A stretch of 64,000 nucleotides of DNA from Streptomyces sp. NRRL S-118 (GCF_000716335.1 NZ_KL591017.1:1-64000), one strand, 5' to 3'; positions 35,807 to 44,618 are shown, counted from the first letter of the stretch. Notes: a model not told the origin generated them from the sequence alone. Numbers and translations: made by a program.

Positions 35807-36343
35807 CTATCGTCCGGTCCGGGCCTCGCCGTCGGCACCCTCGGGGTCCGCCGCGGGGCCGGCGCCTTCTCCTCCGGCCTGTTCCTGTTCCGCTCGCGGG
35901 GGTTCTCCGCCCCCTTCGCGGGCCTGTTGCCGTGCCCCTTCCCGCATCTCTTCGGGGCTCTCCGCGGAGCCCCCTTCCGGGGTGTCCCGCTGCACGATGC
36001 GGATGGCGTCATTCAGCGACTCGCGCTGCTCGGACGACATCATGCCGAAGAAGGCCACGAGAGCGGCGGCCGGGTTGTCGCTCTTCGACCACGCTTCGTT
36101 CATCAGTGCGGCCGAGTAGGCGGCGCGGGTGGAGACCGCGGTATATCGATAGGCGCGGCCGGAGACTTCCCTGCGCACCCAGCCCTTCTGATGGAGATTG
36201 TCCATTACGGTCATGACGGTGGTGTAGGCGATGGACCGTTCCTGCTGGAGATCCTCCAGGACTTCCCGGACGGTGACCGGCCGGTTCCATTGCCACACAC
36301 GCGTCATGACGGCGTCTTCGAGCTCTCCCAATTGACGGGGCAC
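35807..36343 (-). CDS. BlaI/MecI/CopY-family transcriptional repressor
   Basis: This 178-residue protein has the family winged helix (LGELEDAVMTRVWQWNRPVTVREVLEDLQQ, then AYTTVMTVMDNLHQKGWVRRE) and the dimerisation helices (AALVAFFGMMSSEQRESLNDAI). About 60 residues of an Ala/Glu/Gly-rich acidic tail extend beyond the usual 120-130-residue length. No BlaR/MecR sensor protease gene is adjacent, so it may act alone or on distant targets. The GTG at 36343 is preceded by GGTGG. An AATAGC-TG-GCTATT palindrome 27 bp upstream is a likely autoregulatory operator. Confidence 0.92.
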   Translation of the reverse strand: MPRQLGELEDAVMTRVWQWNRPVTVREVLEDLQQERSIAYTTVMTVMDNLHQKGWVRREVSGRAYRYTAVSTRAAYSAALMNEAWSKSDNPAAALVAFFGMMSSEQRESLNDAIRIVQRDTPEGGSAESPEEMREGARQQAREGGGEPPRAEQEQAGGEGAGPAADPEGADGEARTGR

Positions 36344-36369
36344 GTCGCCACCATAGTGGGGGATGTCGG

Positions 36370-36383
36370 AATAGCTGGCTATT
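36370..36383. promoter_or_regulatory. Palindrome upstream of the BlaI-like gene
   Basis: AATAGC-TG-GCTATT is a perfect 14-bp palindrome 27 bp before the GTG start, in AT-richer DNA likely to contain the promoter. It is positioned for autorepression, though it differs from the TACA/TGTA core of staphylococcal BlaI operators. Confidence 0.5.
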
Positions 36384-36403
36384 GACCCATCAAAGGTAAC
36401 AAA

Positions 36404-36438
36404 AAGGGCGTACGACGCGTAAGCGGTCGTACGCCCTT
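36404..36438 (-). terminator. Intrinsic terminator of the 63-aa membrane protein gene
   Basis: A 13-bp perfect stem (36404-36416 with 36426-36438, arm AAGGGCGTACGAC) has a nine-base loop and is followed on the minus strand by a run of T (plus-strand AAAAA at 36401-36405). This is a textbook rho-independent terminator, 14 bases past the stop at 36452. Confidence 0.88.
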
Positions 36439-36451
36439 GGTGCGGGCGGCT

Positions 36452-36643
36452 TCAGCCGGCCGTGCCGGGGGTGGCGGAGCCGTCCGCCTGGCGGGTGGCC
36501 TCGGCGCGGGAGAGCGCCGCGTCGACGGCCGCGTCCTCCTTGGCCTTGTTGGGGCCGCCCTGGCTCTTGACGATCGTCACGACGAGGCCGATGAAGAAGG
36601 CGGCCATCACCACCGGGGGCAGGAGCGCGGATACGTAGTCCAT
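36452..36643 (-). CDS. Small membrane protein (63 aa)
   Basis: A single transmembrane helix (residues about 8-25, LPPVVMAAFFIGLVVTIV) is followed by a basic then acidic soluble tail (KSQGGPNKAKEDAAVDAALSR), giving an N-out/C-in type small protein. The ATG at 36643 is separated from the upstream gene by 14 bp, and a strong terminator follows, so it ends a two-gene operon with 36658-37278. I do not recognise a function. Confidence 0.85.
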   Translation of the reverse strand: MDYVSALLPPVVMAAFFIGLVVTIVKSQGGPNKAKEDAAVDAALSRAEATRQADGSATPGTAG

Positions 36644-36657
36644 GGCGTCCAGGGTAG

Positions 36658-37278
36658 CTAGCTCGCCGCCCGCTTCTCGGGCGGGGGCGCCGCGGGTCGC
36701 CGGCGCGGCGGGAAGACCTCCGACGGCTTGGGCACCGGGCGCTCGGCCGGCGGCGTGTCCGGCGACGAGGGCCCCGGTTTGGGCTTCGGCGGGTCGGCGG
36801 CGGCGCGGCCGCCCGGCAGCGCGAGCAGCCGGGTGCGCGGCCCTGCCGCCGCCGGCCACGCGGGCGGGCCGGTCCGCTGCCCGGCGAGGCGGGCCCGTAC
36901 GGACTTCTCGGCCAGCACCTGGCAGCGGGCCAGGAGCGCGGCGCCCTGCGCGGTGTGCCGCAGGCCGCGCAGCGCGGCGAGGTCCTCGGGTCGCGGGTCG
37001 TAGCCGGTCAGCAGGGCGTCCTGGAGCAGGTCCAGGTACCCGGTGGCGGAGCCGGGCAGGGCGTCCCGGTACCGGGAGAGGTCGGCCAGCAGGAAGGCGC
37101 GCAGCCGTCCGGCCTCGCGGACCGCCTCGTCCACGGAGCCGGCGAGGCGGTGGCAGTCCTGGACGACCTCGTCGTCGAGCGGGGTCGGGTGAAGGGCGTG
37201 GGCGAGGGCGCGTCGGAGCACACGCAGCTCATCTGCGCCGAACGCCAGGCCGCCGCGGGATCCGTATGGCGTGGGCAT
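36658..37278 (-). CDS. Hypothetical protein with helical core and Pro-rich tail
   Basis: This 206-residue protein is not recognised. Residues about 15-135 look all-helical (ELRVLRRALAHALHPTPLDDEVVQDCHRLAGSVDEAVREAGRLRAFLLADLSRYRDALP). Residues about 145-206 are Pro/Lys/Arg-rich and probably disordered. No transmembrane helix is seen. The ATG is at 37278, and an unusually AT-rich stretch (37295-37325) upstream likely holds its promoter. It is cotranscribed with the 63-aa membrane protein. Confidence 0.78.
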   Translation of the reverse strand: MPTPYGSRGGLAFGADELRVLRRALAHALHPTPLDDEVVQDCHRLAGSVDEAVREAGRLRAFLLADLSRYRDALPGSATGYLDLLQDALLTGYDPRPEDLAALRGLRHTAQGAALLARCQVLAEKSVRARLAGQRTGPPAWPAAAGPRTRLLALPGGRAAADPPKPKPGPSSPDTPPAERPVPKPSEVFPPRRRPAAPPPEKRAAS

Positions 37279-37387
37279 GGCCCGACGATACGTGCTTATC
37301 GGACAAAATTTGTTTAAGCGATCAATGGTGGGCGCGTTGCCGCGCGGGCCGGACCCGGCACCCCGGCGGCAGCCGCGCCCCCGTCCG

Positions 37388-38194
37388 CTACATGCGCGAG
37401 ACGTTGCGCTCGTAGACCAGCCGCAGACCGATGAGGGTGAGCCAGGGCTCGTGCTCGTCGATGGCCTTGGCCTCGCCCAGGACCATCGGGGCCAGGCCGC
37501 CCGTGGCGATCACCGTGACCTCGCCGGGGTCGCCGGACGGGCCAACCAGTTCGCGCTTCATGCGCTGGACGACGCCGTCGACCTGGCCGGCGAAGCCGTA
37601 CACGATGCCGGCCTGCATCGCCTCGACCGTGTTCTTGCCGATCACGCTGCGCGGGCGGGCCAGCTCGATCTTGCGCAGCTGGGCACCGCGCACCCCGAGC
37701 GCCTCGACGGAGATCTCGATGCCCGGGGCGATGACGCCGCCCGCGTACTCGCCGCGCGCGCTGACCGCGTCGTACGTCGTCGCCGTACCGAAGTCGACCA
37801 CGATCGCCGGGCCGCCGTAGAGCTCGACGGCCGCGACCGCGTTGATGATGCGGTCCGCGCCGACCTCCTTGGGGTTGTCCATGAGGATCGGCACGCCCGT
37901 CTTGATGCCGGGCTCGACCAGGACGGCCGGGACGTCGCCGTAGTAGCGGCGGGTGACCTCGCGCAGCTCGTGCAGGACGGACGGGACCGTCGAACAGATG
38001 GCGATGCCCTCGATGCCGTCGCCGAGCTCGTCGCCGAGCAGCGGGTGCGTGCCCATCAGGCCCTGCATGAGCACGGCCAGCTCGTCGGCGGTGCGGCGGG
38101 GGTCCGTGGAGATCCGCCAGTGCTCGACGATCTCCTCGCCGTCGAACAGGCCGAGGACGGTCTGGGTGTTGCCGACGTCGATCGTGAGCAGCAT
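37388..38194 (-). CDS. coaX: Type III pantothenate kinase
   Basis: This 268-residue ASKHA-fold enzyme phosphorylates pantothenate, the first committed step of CoA synthesis. Motifs include the phosphate loop LTIDVGNTQTVLGLF (residues 3-17), GADRIINAVAA, VVDFGTATTYDAV and GGVIAPGIEIS, and GGLAPMV near the end. The length is typical. The ATG at 38194 overlaps the nadC stop by one base (TGATG). It is the last gene of the DUF2520-panC-nadB-nadC-coaX operon, so pantothenate made by PanC is used by the product of the same transcript. Confidence 0.96.
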   Translation of the reverse strand: MLLTIDVGNTQTVLGLFDGEEIVEHWRISTDPRRTADELAVLMQGLMGTHPLLGDELGDGIEGIAICSTVPSVLHELREVTRRYYGDVPAVLVEPGIKTGVPILMDNPKEVGADRIINAVAAVELYGGPAIVVDFGTATTYDAVSARGEYAGGVIAPGIEISVEALGVRGAQLRKIELARPRSVIGKNTVEAMQAGIVYGFAGQVDGVVQRMKRELVGPSGDPGEVTVIATGGLAPMVLGEAKAIDEHEPWLTLIGLRLVYERNVSRM

Positions 38195-39216
38195 CAGCCC
38201 TGATCCGCCTCTCGCAGGTCGAGGCCGATGTCGAGGATCGGGGAGGAGTGCGTCAGGGCGCCCACCGCGAGGTAGTCGACGCCGGTCGCGGCGTACGCGG
38301 CCGCGTTCTCCAGGGTCAGCCGGCCGGAGGACTCCAGGGCGGCGCGGCCCGCGACGATCGTGACGGCCTCCTCCGTCTCGGCCGGCGTGAAGTTGTCCAG
38401 CAGGATCAGGTCGGCGCCCGCCTCCAGGACCTCGCGGACCTGGTGGAGGGTGTCCACCTCGACCTCGATCGGCACGTCGGGGAACTGCTCGCGCACCGCC
38501 TTGAAGGCCTCCGCGACGCCGCCGGCCGCGACCACGTGGTTGTCCTTGACCAGCGCGGCGTCGGACAGCGACATGCGGTGGTTGACCCCGCCGCCGCAGC
38601 GCACGGCGTACTTCTCCAGGGCGCGCAGGCCCGGCGTCGTCTTGCGGGTGTCGCGGACCTGCGCCTTGTACCCCTCCAGGGCGTCCGCCCACGCGCGCGT
38701 GGCGGTGGCGATGCCGGACAGGCGGCACATGATGTTGAGCGCGCTGCGCTCGCCGGTGAGCAGGTCGCGGGTGCGGGTGGTGACGGACAGCAGCTTCTGG
38801 CCCGCCTCGACCCGGTCGCCGTCCTCGGCGTGCCGCTCGACGGCGAACTCCTCCGTGCAGACCACGGACATGATCGCCTCGGCGACGTGGATGCCCGCGA
38901 CGACGCCCGCCTCCCGGGCGGTGAAGTCGGCGGTGGCCACGGCGTCCGCCGGGACGGTGGCGACGGTCGTCACGTCCACGCCGCCGTCCAGGTCCTCCTC
39001 GATCGCGCGGTACGCCACGTCCTCGACGAGTACGGGGTCGAGGCCGGCGTTGACCAGCAGCGCGGCGAGCGCGGGGTCCAGCCCGCACTCGTACACCTCG
39101 TCGTCGCCGCCGCAGCCGCAGCCGTCACCGCATCCGCCACCGGACTGGTCGGCCGGTGCGGTGATGTTGATCAGGGGGACGTCCACGGGCTCCGGACGTT
39201 CTTCGGGCGTGCTCAC
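38194..39216 (-). CDS. nadC: Nicotinate-nucleotide diphosphorylase (carboxylating)
   Basis: This 340-residue quinolinate phosphoribosyltransferase makes nicotinate mononucleotide from quinolinate and PRPP. Core motifs are RDTRKTTPGLRALEKYAVRCGGG, NHRMSLSDAALVKDNH and a C-terminal GVDYLAVGALTHSSP barrel strand. The first 45 residues form a non-core extension with a Gly/Cys cluster, GGGCGDGCGCGG, and one more Cys at YECG. The GTG at 39216 follows nadB by two bases. The extension could bind metal or an Fe-S cluster and is unusual for the enzyme. Confidence 0.95.
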   Translation of the reverse strand: MSTPEERPEPVDVPLINITAPADQSGGGCGDGCGCGGDDEVYECGLDPALAALLVNAGLDPVLVEDVAYRAIEEDLDGGVDVTTVATVPADAVATADFTAREAGVVAGIHVAEAIMSVVCTEEFAVERHAEDGDRVEAGQKLLSVTTRTRDLLTGERSALNIMCRLSGIATATRAWADALEGYKAQVRDTRKTTPGLRALEKYAVRCGGGVNHRMSLSDAALVKDNHVVAAGGVAEAFKAVREQFPDVPIEVEVDTLHQVREVLEAGADLILLDNFTPAETEEAVTIVAGRAALESSGRLTLENAAAYAATGVDYLAVGALTHSSPILDIGLDLREADQG

Positions 39217-39218
39217 GG

Positions 39219-40910
39219 TTACGGCTCCTGGGGGGCGTCGGCGACGGTCGGGGGGAAGTCTTGGCTGTCGGTGGGGCGGACGTCCAGAGTCCGGTCGGGA
39301 CGCAGCCGTACGACGAGGTGGCGCCGCCAGGCCGCGTCGTCGCGGTCGGGGTGGTCCTCGCGCCAGTGGCAGCCGCGGGTCTCCTCGCGGCGGCGGGCGG
39401 CGGTGACGAGGACGCGGGCGACGCACAGCAGGTTGGTGGTCTCCCAGGACTCGACGCCGGGCTCGGCGGCCTTGCCGTCCTCACCCGCGACCGCGGTCGC
39501 GTGCACGGCTTCGAGCTGCTCGGCGGCCTCGGCGAGGCTGGTCGCGGAACGCAGGACGCCGGCGCCGTGCGTCATCACGTGCTGGATGTGCGTACGGGAG
39601 GCGGGGTCCAGCAGCGGCAGGACGCTGGGGGCGGGGTGCGGCGCGGGGGCGCCGGCCTCGCGGGGGGTGTGCGCGGCGATGTCGTCGGCGATGCGCTCGG
39701 CGAAGACCAGCCCCTCCAGGAGCGAGTTCGACGCGAGGCGGTTGGCGCCGTGGACGCCGGTGCAGGCCACCTCGCCGCAGGCGTACAGGCCGGGCACCGT
39801 CGTACGGCCGTGCAGATCGGTGCGGACGCCGCCGGAGGCGTAGTGCGCCGCCGGGGCGACCGGGATCGGCTCGGTCACCGGGTCGATGCCGTGGGCGCGG
39901 CAGGCGGCGAGGATCGTCGGGAAGCGCGACGCCCACATCGCGGCGCCGAAGTGCCGGGCGTCGAGGTACATGTGGCGGGCGCCCTGCTCCCGCATGCGGC
40001 GCATGATGCCCTTGGCGACGATGTCGCGGGGGGCGAGCTCGGCCAGCTCGTGCTGACCGGTCATGAAGCGGACGCCGTCCGCGTCGACCAGGTGGGCGCC
40101 CTCGCCGCGGACCGCCTCGGAGACCAGCGGCTGCTGGCCCTCCGCGTCGGGGCCGAGGAACAGCACGGTCGGGTGGAACTGGACGAACTCCAGGTCGCTG
40201 ACCTCCGCGCCGGCGCGCAGCGCGAGCGCGACGCCGTCGCCGGTGGAGACCGCGGGGTTGGTGGTGGCGGAGAAGACCTGGCCCATGCCGCCGGTGGCGA
40301 GGACGACCGCGGGCGCGTGGACGGCGCCGACGCCGTCGTGCTGGCCCTCGCCCATGACGTGCAGCGTCACGCCCGCCGTACGGCCGTCGGCGTCGGTGAG
40401 GAGGTCCAGCACCAGGGCGTTCTCGATGGTGCGCACGCCGCGGTCCCGGACCGCGTCGACCAGGGCGCGGGAGATCTCGGCGCCCGTGGCGTCGCCGCCC
40501 GCGTGGGCGATGCGGCGGCGGTGGTGTCCGCCCTCGCGGGTCAGCTCGATGGTGCCGGCGTCGTCGGTGTCGAACCGGGCACCGGTGTCGATCAGGCGGC
40601 GGACCGCGTCCGGGCCCTCGGTGACCAGGGTGCGGACGGCCTCCTCGTCGCACAGCCCGGCGCCCGCGACCAGCGTGTCGTCGAGGTGCTGCTCGGGCGT
40701 GTCCCCCTCGCCGAGCGCCGCGGCGATGCCGCCCTGGGCCCAGCGCGTGGAGCCGTCGTCCAGGCGGGCCTTGGTGACGACGACCGTACGCAGCCCGGCG
40801 GCCGCGGTGCGCAGGGCGGCGGTCAGACCGGCGACGCCGGAGCCGACCACGACGACGTCGGCGTCGATGGCCCAGCCGGGGGCGGGGGCCTGGAGGCGTA
40901 TGCCGGTCAT
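39219..40910 (-). CDS. nadB: L-aspartate oxidase
   Basis: This 563-residue flavoenzyme oxidises aspartate to iminoaspartate, the first step of NAD synthesis. The FAD-binding motif is [15 protein letters not shown] near the N-terminus. Active-site segments include [48 protein letters not shown] and [16 protein letters not shown]. The ATG at 40910 overlaps the panC stop by four bases. NadA (quinolinate synthase) is not in this window and must be encoded elsewhere for the pathway to reach NadC. Confidence 0.96.
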   Translation of the reverse strand: MTGIRLQAPAPGWAIDADVVVVGSGVAGLTAALRTAAAGLRTVVVTKARLDDGSTRWAQGGIAAALGEGDTPEQHLDDTLVAGAGLCDEEAVRTLVTEGPDAVRRLIDTGARFDTDDAGTIELTREGGHHRRRIAHAGGDATGAEISRALVDAVRDRGVRTIENALVLDLLTDADGRTAGVTLHVMGEGQHDGVGAVHAPAVVLATGGMGQVFSATTNPAVSTGDGVALALRAGAEVSDLEFVQFHPTVLFLGPDAEGQQPLVSEAVRGEGAHLVDADGVRFMTGQHELAELAPRDIVAKGIMRRMREQGARHMYLDARHFGAAMWASRFPTILAACRAHGIDPVTEPIPVAPAAHYASGGVRTDLHGRTTVPGLYACGEVACTGVHGANRLASNSLLEGLVFAERIADDIAAHTPREAGAPAPHPAPSVLPLLDPASRTHIQHVMTHGAGVLRSATSLAEAAEQLEAVHATAVAGEDGKAAEPGVESWETTNLLCVARVLVTAARRREETRGCHWREDHPDRDDAAWRRHLVVRLRPDRTLDVRPTDSQDFPPTVADAPQEP

Positions 40911-41917
40911 GCGGGCGCTCCGAAGGTGAGGGGAAGGTTGTCGATGAGCCGGGTGGTGCCGACCTTCGCGGCGACCGCGAGGATCGCCTCACCGGCGTGG
41001 TCGTCGGGCACCTCGGTGAAGTCGGCCGGGTTTACCAGGGCCAGGTAGTCGAGGACGAGGGGCGGATTCTGCTTGGCCGCCTCGTCGAGTACCGCGCGGG
41101 CCGCCGCCCGAACCGCGTCCGCGCCACCGGGGCCGGCCGCGGCCACCGCGTGGGCGTCGGCCGCGGCGCGGGACTCGCCCAGCTTGGACAGCGCCTCGGC
41201 TCGGCTCTCGGAGGCGGGCAGGGTCGCGGCGCGGGCCCGCAGCGCCGCCTGCGCGGCGAGCCGGTCGCGGGCGGCGAACAGGGCCGCGGACAGGGCGAGG
41301 GCGGTACGGCGCTCGCCCGGCGACAGGTAGCGGTTGCGGCTGGAGAGCGCGAGGCCGTCGGGCTCGCGGACCGTCGGCACGCCGACGATCTCGACCGGGA
41401 AGTTCAGGTCGCGGGCCATGCGGCGGATCAGGGCGAGCTGCTGGGCGTCCTTCTGCCCGAAGAACGCCACATCGGGGCGGGTGAGGTGGAGCAGCTTGGC
41501 GACGACGGTGAGCATGCCGTCGAAGTGGCCGGGGCGGGAGGCGCCCTCGAGGCGCTCCCCCATGGGGCCGGCGGCGATCCGGACCTGGGGCTCCCCGCCG
41601 GGGTAGACCTCCGCCACGGAGGGCGCGAAGACGGCGTCGGCGCCGGCGCGCTCGGCGGTCTTGAGGTCGGCCTCCAGGGTGCGGGGATACCGGTCGAGGT
41701 CCTCGCCCGCGCCGAACTGGAGCGGGTTGACGAAGACGGTGACCAGCACGTAGCCCTTCCTGCCGACGTGCGCACGGGCCGCGCGGACGAGTGCGGCGTG
41801 GCCTTCGTGGAGGGCGCCCATGGTCATGACGACCGCGGTGCGGCCGCGGGGCGCGAAGTGCCCCAGGGCGTAGTCCAGCTCGTCGCACGTCTCGATCAGC
41901 TCGAACTCGGGGCTCAT
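40907..41917 (-). CDS. panC: Pantothenate synthetase
   Basis: This 336-residue ligase joins pantoate and beta-alanine using ATP. The HxGH-type motif appears in [14 protein letters not shown], the central [16 protein letters not shown] binds pantoate, and the KMSKS-like loop is SSRNRYLS. An Ala-rich insertion near residues 215-255 makes it longer than the about 283-residue E. coli enzyme. The ATG at 41917 overlaps the DUF2520 gene's stop (ATGA), and its own stop overlaps nadB, implying tight coupling within the cofactor operon. Confidence 0.96.
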   Translation of the reverse strand: MSPEFELIETCDELDYALGHFAPRGRTAVVMTMGALHEGHAALVRAARAHVGRKGYVLVTVFVNPLQFGAGEDLDRYPRTLEADLKTAERAGADAVFAPSVAEVYPGGEPQVRIAAGPMGERLEGASRPGHFDGMLTVVAKLLHLTRPDVAFFGQKDAQQLALIRRMARDLNFPVEIVGVPTVREPDGLALSSRNRYLSPGERRTALALSAALFAARDRLAAQAALRARAATLPASESRAEALSKLGESRAAADAHAVAAAGPGGADAVRAAARAVLDEAAKQNPPLVLDYLALVNPADFTEVPDDHAGEAILAVAAKVGTTRLIDNLPLTFGAPA

Positions 41918-42849
41918 CGGTTGCTGTCTCCTTCCGCGCCGGGGCCGCCGTCGGCTCCGGCGGAGCCGTCCGCGAGGACGCCGAGCAGGTCCTCCGCGAG
42001 TTCCGCCTTGAGGACGCCGTGGGCGAGGGCGCGGTCCGCGGTCGTACGGGCCATGGCGAGGTACCCGGCGACGCAGGCCGGGGCGTGCTTGCGCAGCTCG
42101 GCGACGTGCGCGGCGACCGTGCCGGCGTCGCCGCGCGCGACGGGGCCGGTCAGGGCGGCGTCACCGGAGCGCAGGGCGTTGTCGAGGGCGGCGCCCAGCA
42201 GCGGGCCGAGCATCCGGTCGGGGGCGCCGACCCCCGCCGTGCGGAGCAGCTCCATGGACTGTGCCACCAGGGTGACCAGGTAGTTCGCGCCGAGGGCCAG
42301 GGCGGCGTGGTAGAGCGGGCGGGCCTCCTCGGCGATCCACTCGGGCTCGCCGCCCATCTCGATGACCAGCGCCTCGGCGGCGAGGCGCAGCTCCTCGGGG
42401 GCGGTGACGCCGAAGGAGCAGCCGGCCAGCCGCTGCACGTCGACGGGCGTGCCGGTGAAGGTCATGACGGGGTGCAGGGCGAGCGGCAGCGCGCCGGCGC
42501 GGCGGGCCGGGTCCAGCACGGCCGTGCCGTACCGCCCGGAGGTGTGCACCAGGAGCTGTCCGGGGCGTACGGCTCCGGTCTCCGCGAGGCCCTGGACGAG
42601 GCCGGGCAGGACGTCGTCGGGGACGGTGAGCAGGACGAGCTCGGCGCGCTCCAGCACCTGGGCGGGTGGTACGAGCGGCACGCCGGGCAGAAGCTCGGCG
42701 GCGCGCCGCACGGACGCGTCGGACACGCCGGAGACGGCGACCGGGTGGTGCCCGGCGAGCTGCAGGGACGCGGCGAGGGCGGGTCCGACCCGGCCGGCGC
42801 CGACGACGCCGACGGTGAGCCGGGCGGGGCGGGGTGGTGATGCGTTCAC
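41914..42849 (-). CDS. Rossmann-fold DUF2520 protein, candidate ketopantoate reductase
   Basis: This 311-residue protein starts with a dinucleotide-binding Rossmann motif ([17 protein letters not shown], residues 13-29). It ends with a helical DUF2520 domain containing [30 protein letters not shown] and [16 protein letters not shown]. The fold resembles ProC and 6-phosphogluconate dehydrogenase-like reductases. Its conserved position directly before panC, also seen in mycobacteria, suggests it may supply pantoate. That is inference from context. The GTG at 42849 leads the five-gene operon; a GGAAGG lies about 15 bp upstream. Confidence 0.9.
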   Translation of the reverse strand: MNASPPRPARLTVGVVGAGRVGPALAASLQLAGHHPVAVSGVSDASVRRAAELLPGVPLVPPAQVLERAELVLLTVPDDVLPGLVQGLAETGAVRPGQLLVHTSGRYGTAVLDPARRAGALPLALHPVMTFTGTPVDVQRLAGCSFGVTAPEELRLAAEALVIEMGGEPEWIAEEARPLYHAALALGANYLVTLVAQSMELLRTAGVGAPDRMLGPLLGAALDNALRSGDAALTGPVARGDAGTVAAHVAELRKHAPACVAGYLAMARTTADRALAHGVLKAELAEDLLGVLADGSAGADGGPGAEGDSNR

Positions 42850-42974
42850 GCGGGCGACGGCCTTCCGTTCCAGTCCGCGGGGGGTACCGGACGATTTCTG
42901 GTCATGCTACGCCAGCGTTTCGCTCCGCTGGCCGACTGTCCACAGGGGGTGACTGCCGGTGTGATGATCGGACG

Positions 42975-44375
42975 ATGAGCGACGCGCGTGACGACGAGAC
43001 CGACGGCAGGCACGAGGGCTGGGACGGCGTCCGGCAGGGGGACCGGGACGGTGTCCGGGACGAGGACGGGGGCGACGACAGGGGTGAAGACCGGGAGGGC
43101 GCCCGGGACGACGACCGGAGCGAGGGCCGTGACGAGGACCGGCGCGACGAGGGGGGCGACGTGCGGGACGACGACCATGGCGGCGGGCGGAGCGGCATGA
43201 GTGCCGCGAAGGCACGCAGGGTGGCCGCGTGGCGGGCCTCCGGGAAGGTGCTGTGGCGCTCGCCCGCCGAGCCGACGCTGGGCGAACGGCTGACCGCGCT
43301 CGCGCGGGACGCCGGGGCCGTCCACGACCTCACCGACCGGGCGGACATGTACGGCGACGGCGTCGTCGAGGCGCTGGAGCGGCGGGTGGCCGGGCTGCTG
43401 GGCTTCCCGGCCGCGGCGTTCTTCCCCAGCGGGACCATGGCCCAGCAGGTCGCCCTGCGGTGCTGGGCGGGGCGCACGGGCAACCCGCTCGTGGCCCTGC
43501 ACCCGCAGTCCCATCCGGTGCAGCACGAGCGCGACGCGCTGTCCGTGGTGAGCGGGCTGCGGACGGTCCACGCGACGCAGGCGCCCCGGCTGCCCACCGC
43601 CGACGAGGTCCGGGGCCTGGACGAGCCTTTCGGCACGCTGATGCTGGAGCTGCCGCTGCGCGAGGCCGGGTTCGTCCTGCCGTCCTGGGAGGAGCTGGTG
43701 GACGTGGTGGACGCGGCGCGCGAACGGGATGCGGTGGTGCACGTCGACGGCGCGAGGCTCTGGGAATGCGCCCCCTGGTTCGGGCGCGAACTGCCCGAGA
43801 TCGCGGGCCTGGCGGACAGCGTGTACGTCTCCTTCTACAAGTCCCTCGGCGGCCTGTCCGGCGCGGCGCTGGCCGGTCCCGAGGAGCTGGTCGAGGAGGC
43901 ACGGGCGTGGCGGCACCGCTACGGGGGCCAGGTCTTCCAGCAGTTCCCGGCGGCGCTGGCGGCCCTGCTGGGCCTGGAGCGGGAGCTGCCGCGGCTGCCG
44001 TCGTACGCGGCCCACGCGCGCGTGGTGGCGGCCGCGCTGCGGGACGGCCTGGCGGAGACGGCCCCCTGGTTCCGGGTGCACCCCGATCCCCCGCACACGC
44101 ACCAGTTCACGGTCTGGCTGCCGTACGAGGCGGACGTCCTGACGGAGGCCGCCGTCCGCCAGGCCGAGGACACGGGCGTCACGCTCTTCCGCACCTGGTT
44201 CGCCCCCGGTCCCGCGGGCCCGCCGGGCGTCGCCGTCACGGAGGTCTCGGTCACCGCCCCGGGGCTGGAGTGGTCGCGGGAGGACGTGGTGGAGGCGGTA
44301 CGGGACTTCATGGCCCGCGTGACCGGCGGGCGCGCCGGCCGGGACGGGGGCCTGTCCCCGGCGCAGCACGCCTAG
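42975..44375 (+). CDS. Threonine aldolase-like PLP enzyme with Arg/Asp-repeat N-terminus
   Basis: From about residue 75 the 466-residue protein is a fold-type I PLP enzyme of the beta-eliminating lyase/threonine aldolase group. It has HDLTDRADMYGDGVVEALERRVAGLL, the FFPSGTMAQQVAL phosphate cup, VVHVDGARLWE and the PLP-Lys segment VSFYKSLGGLSGA. Residues 1-74 are an extreme low-complexity stretch of Arg, Asp, Glu and Gly (RDDE, RDEDGGDDRGEDRE). An internal ATG at 43197 (MSAAKARRVAAW) would remove it. The substrate is not assignable. It converges on the small gene at 44372-44560, sharing a CTAG stop palindrome. Confidence 0.88.
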   Translation: MSDARDDETDGRHEGWDGVRQGDRDGVRDEDGGDDRGEDREGARDDDRSEGRDEDRRDEGGDVRDDDHGGGRSGMSAAKARRVAAWRASGKVLWRSPAEPTLGERLTALARDAGAVHDLTDRADMYGDGVVEALERRVAGLLGFPAAAFFPSGTMAQQVALRCWAGRTGNPLVALHPQSHPVQHERDALSVVSGLRTVHATQAPRLPTADEVRGLDEPFGTLMLELPLREAGFVLPSWEELVDVVDAARERDAVVHVDGARLWECAPWFGRELPEIAGLADSVYVSFYKSLGGLSGAALAGPEELVEEARAWRHRYGGQVFQQFPAALAALLGLERELPRLPSYAAHARVVAAALRDGLAETAPWFRVHPDPPHTHQFTVWLPYEADVLTEAAVRQAEDTGVTLFRTWFAPGPAGPPGVAVTEVSVTAPGLEWSREDVVEAVRDFMARVTGGRAGRDGGLSPAQHA

Positions 44376-44560
44376 GACGGCACTCCGCCCCGCGGGCGTG
44401 CGGCGCGGACCGGGACACCCCGCAGCACCTTCAGCAGGCGGCGGTGGTCCCGGACCGACCGCAGCGCGCGCCAGTCGTGGGCGCCCGGCTGCGGTGGCGG
44501 CGGGGTGCCGTGCTGCGCCGAGCGGTAGCTGTCGAGGAGGTGCTGGTGAAAGGCGTTCAT
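44372..44560 (-). CDS. Small hypothetical protein (62 aa)
   Basis: The sequence MNAFHQHLLDSYRSAQHG is followed by a Pro-rich turn and an Arg-rich helix (WRALRSVRDHRRLLKVLRG). The ATG at 44560 is preceded by a perfect GGAGG at seven bases, which strongly supports translation. Its TAG stop lies in the CTAG at 44372-44375, interlocked with the TAG stop of the convergent threonine-aldolase-like gene. It is divergent from the ArsR-type regulator and may be under the same operator. Confidence 0.78.
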   Translation of the reverse strand: MNAFHQHLLDSYRSAQHGTPPPPQPGAHDWRALRSVRDHRRLLKVLRGVPVRAARPRGGVPS

Positions 44561-44601
44561 GTCCTCCAGGGTCGGCGCACCGGCCCGCCCGGGCGCGCCG
44601 A

Positions 44602-44618
44602 TTGACGGGGGACGTCAA
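44602..44618. promoter_or_regulatory. ArsR-type operator TTGACG-N5-CGTCAA
   Basis: A perfect 6-bp inverted repeat with a five-base spacer lies 40 bp before the ArsR-type regulator and 42 bp before the divergent small gene. The left arm doubles as a strong -35-like TTGACG on both strands, so binding would block both promoters. Confidence 0.6.
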
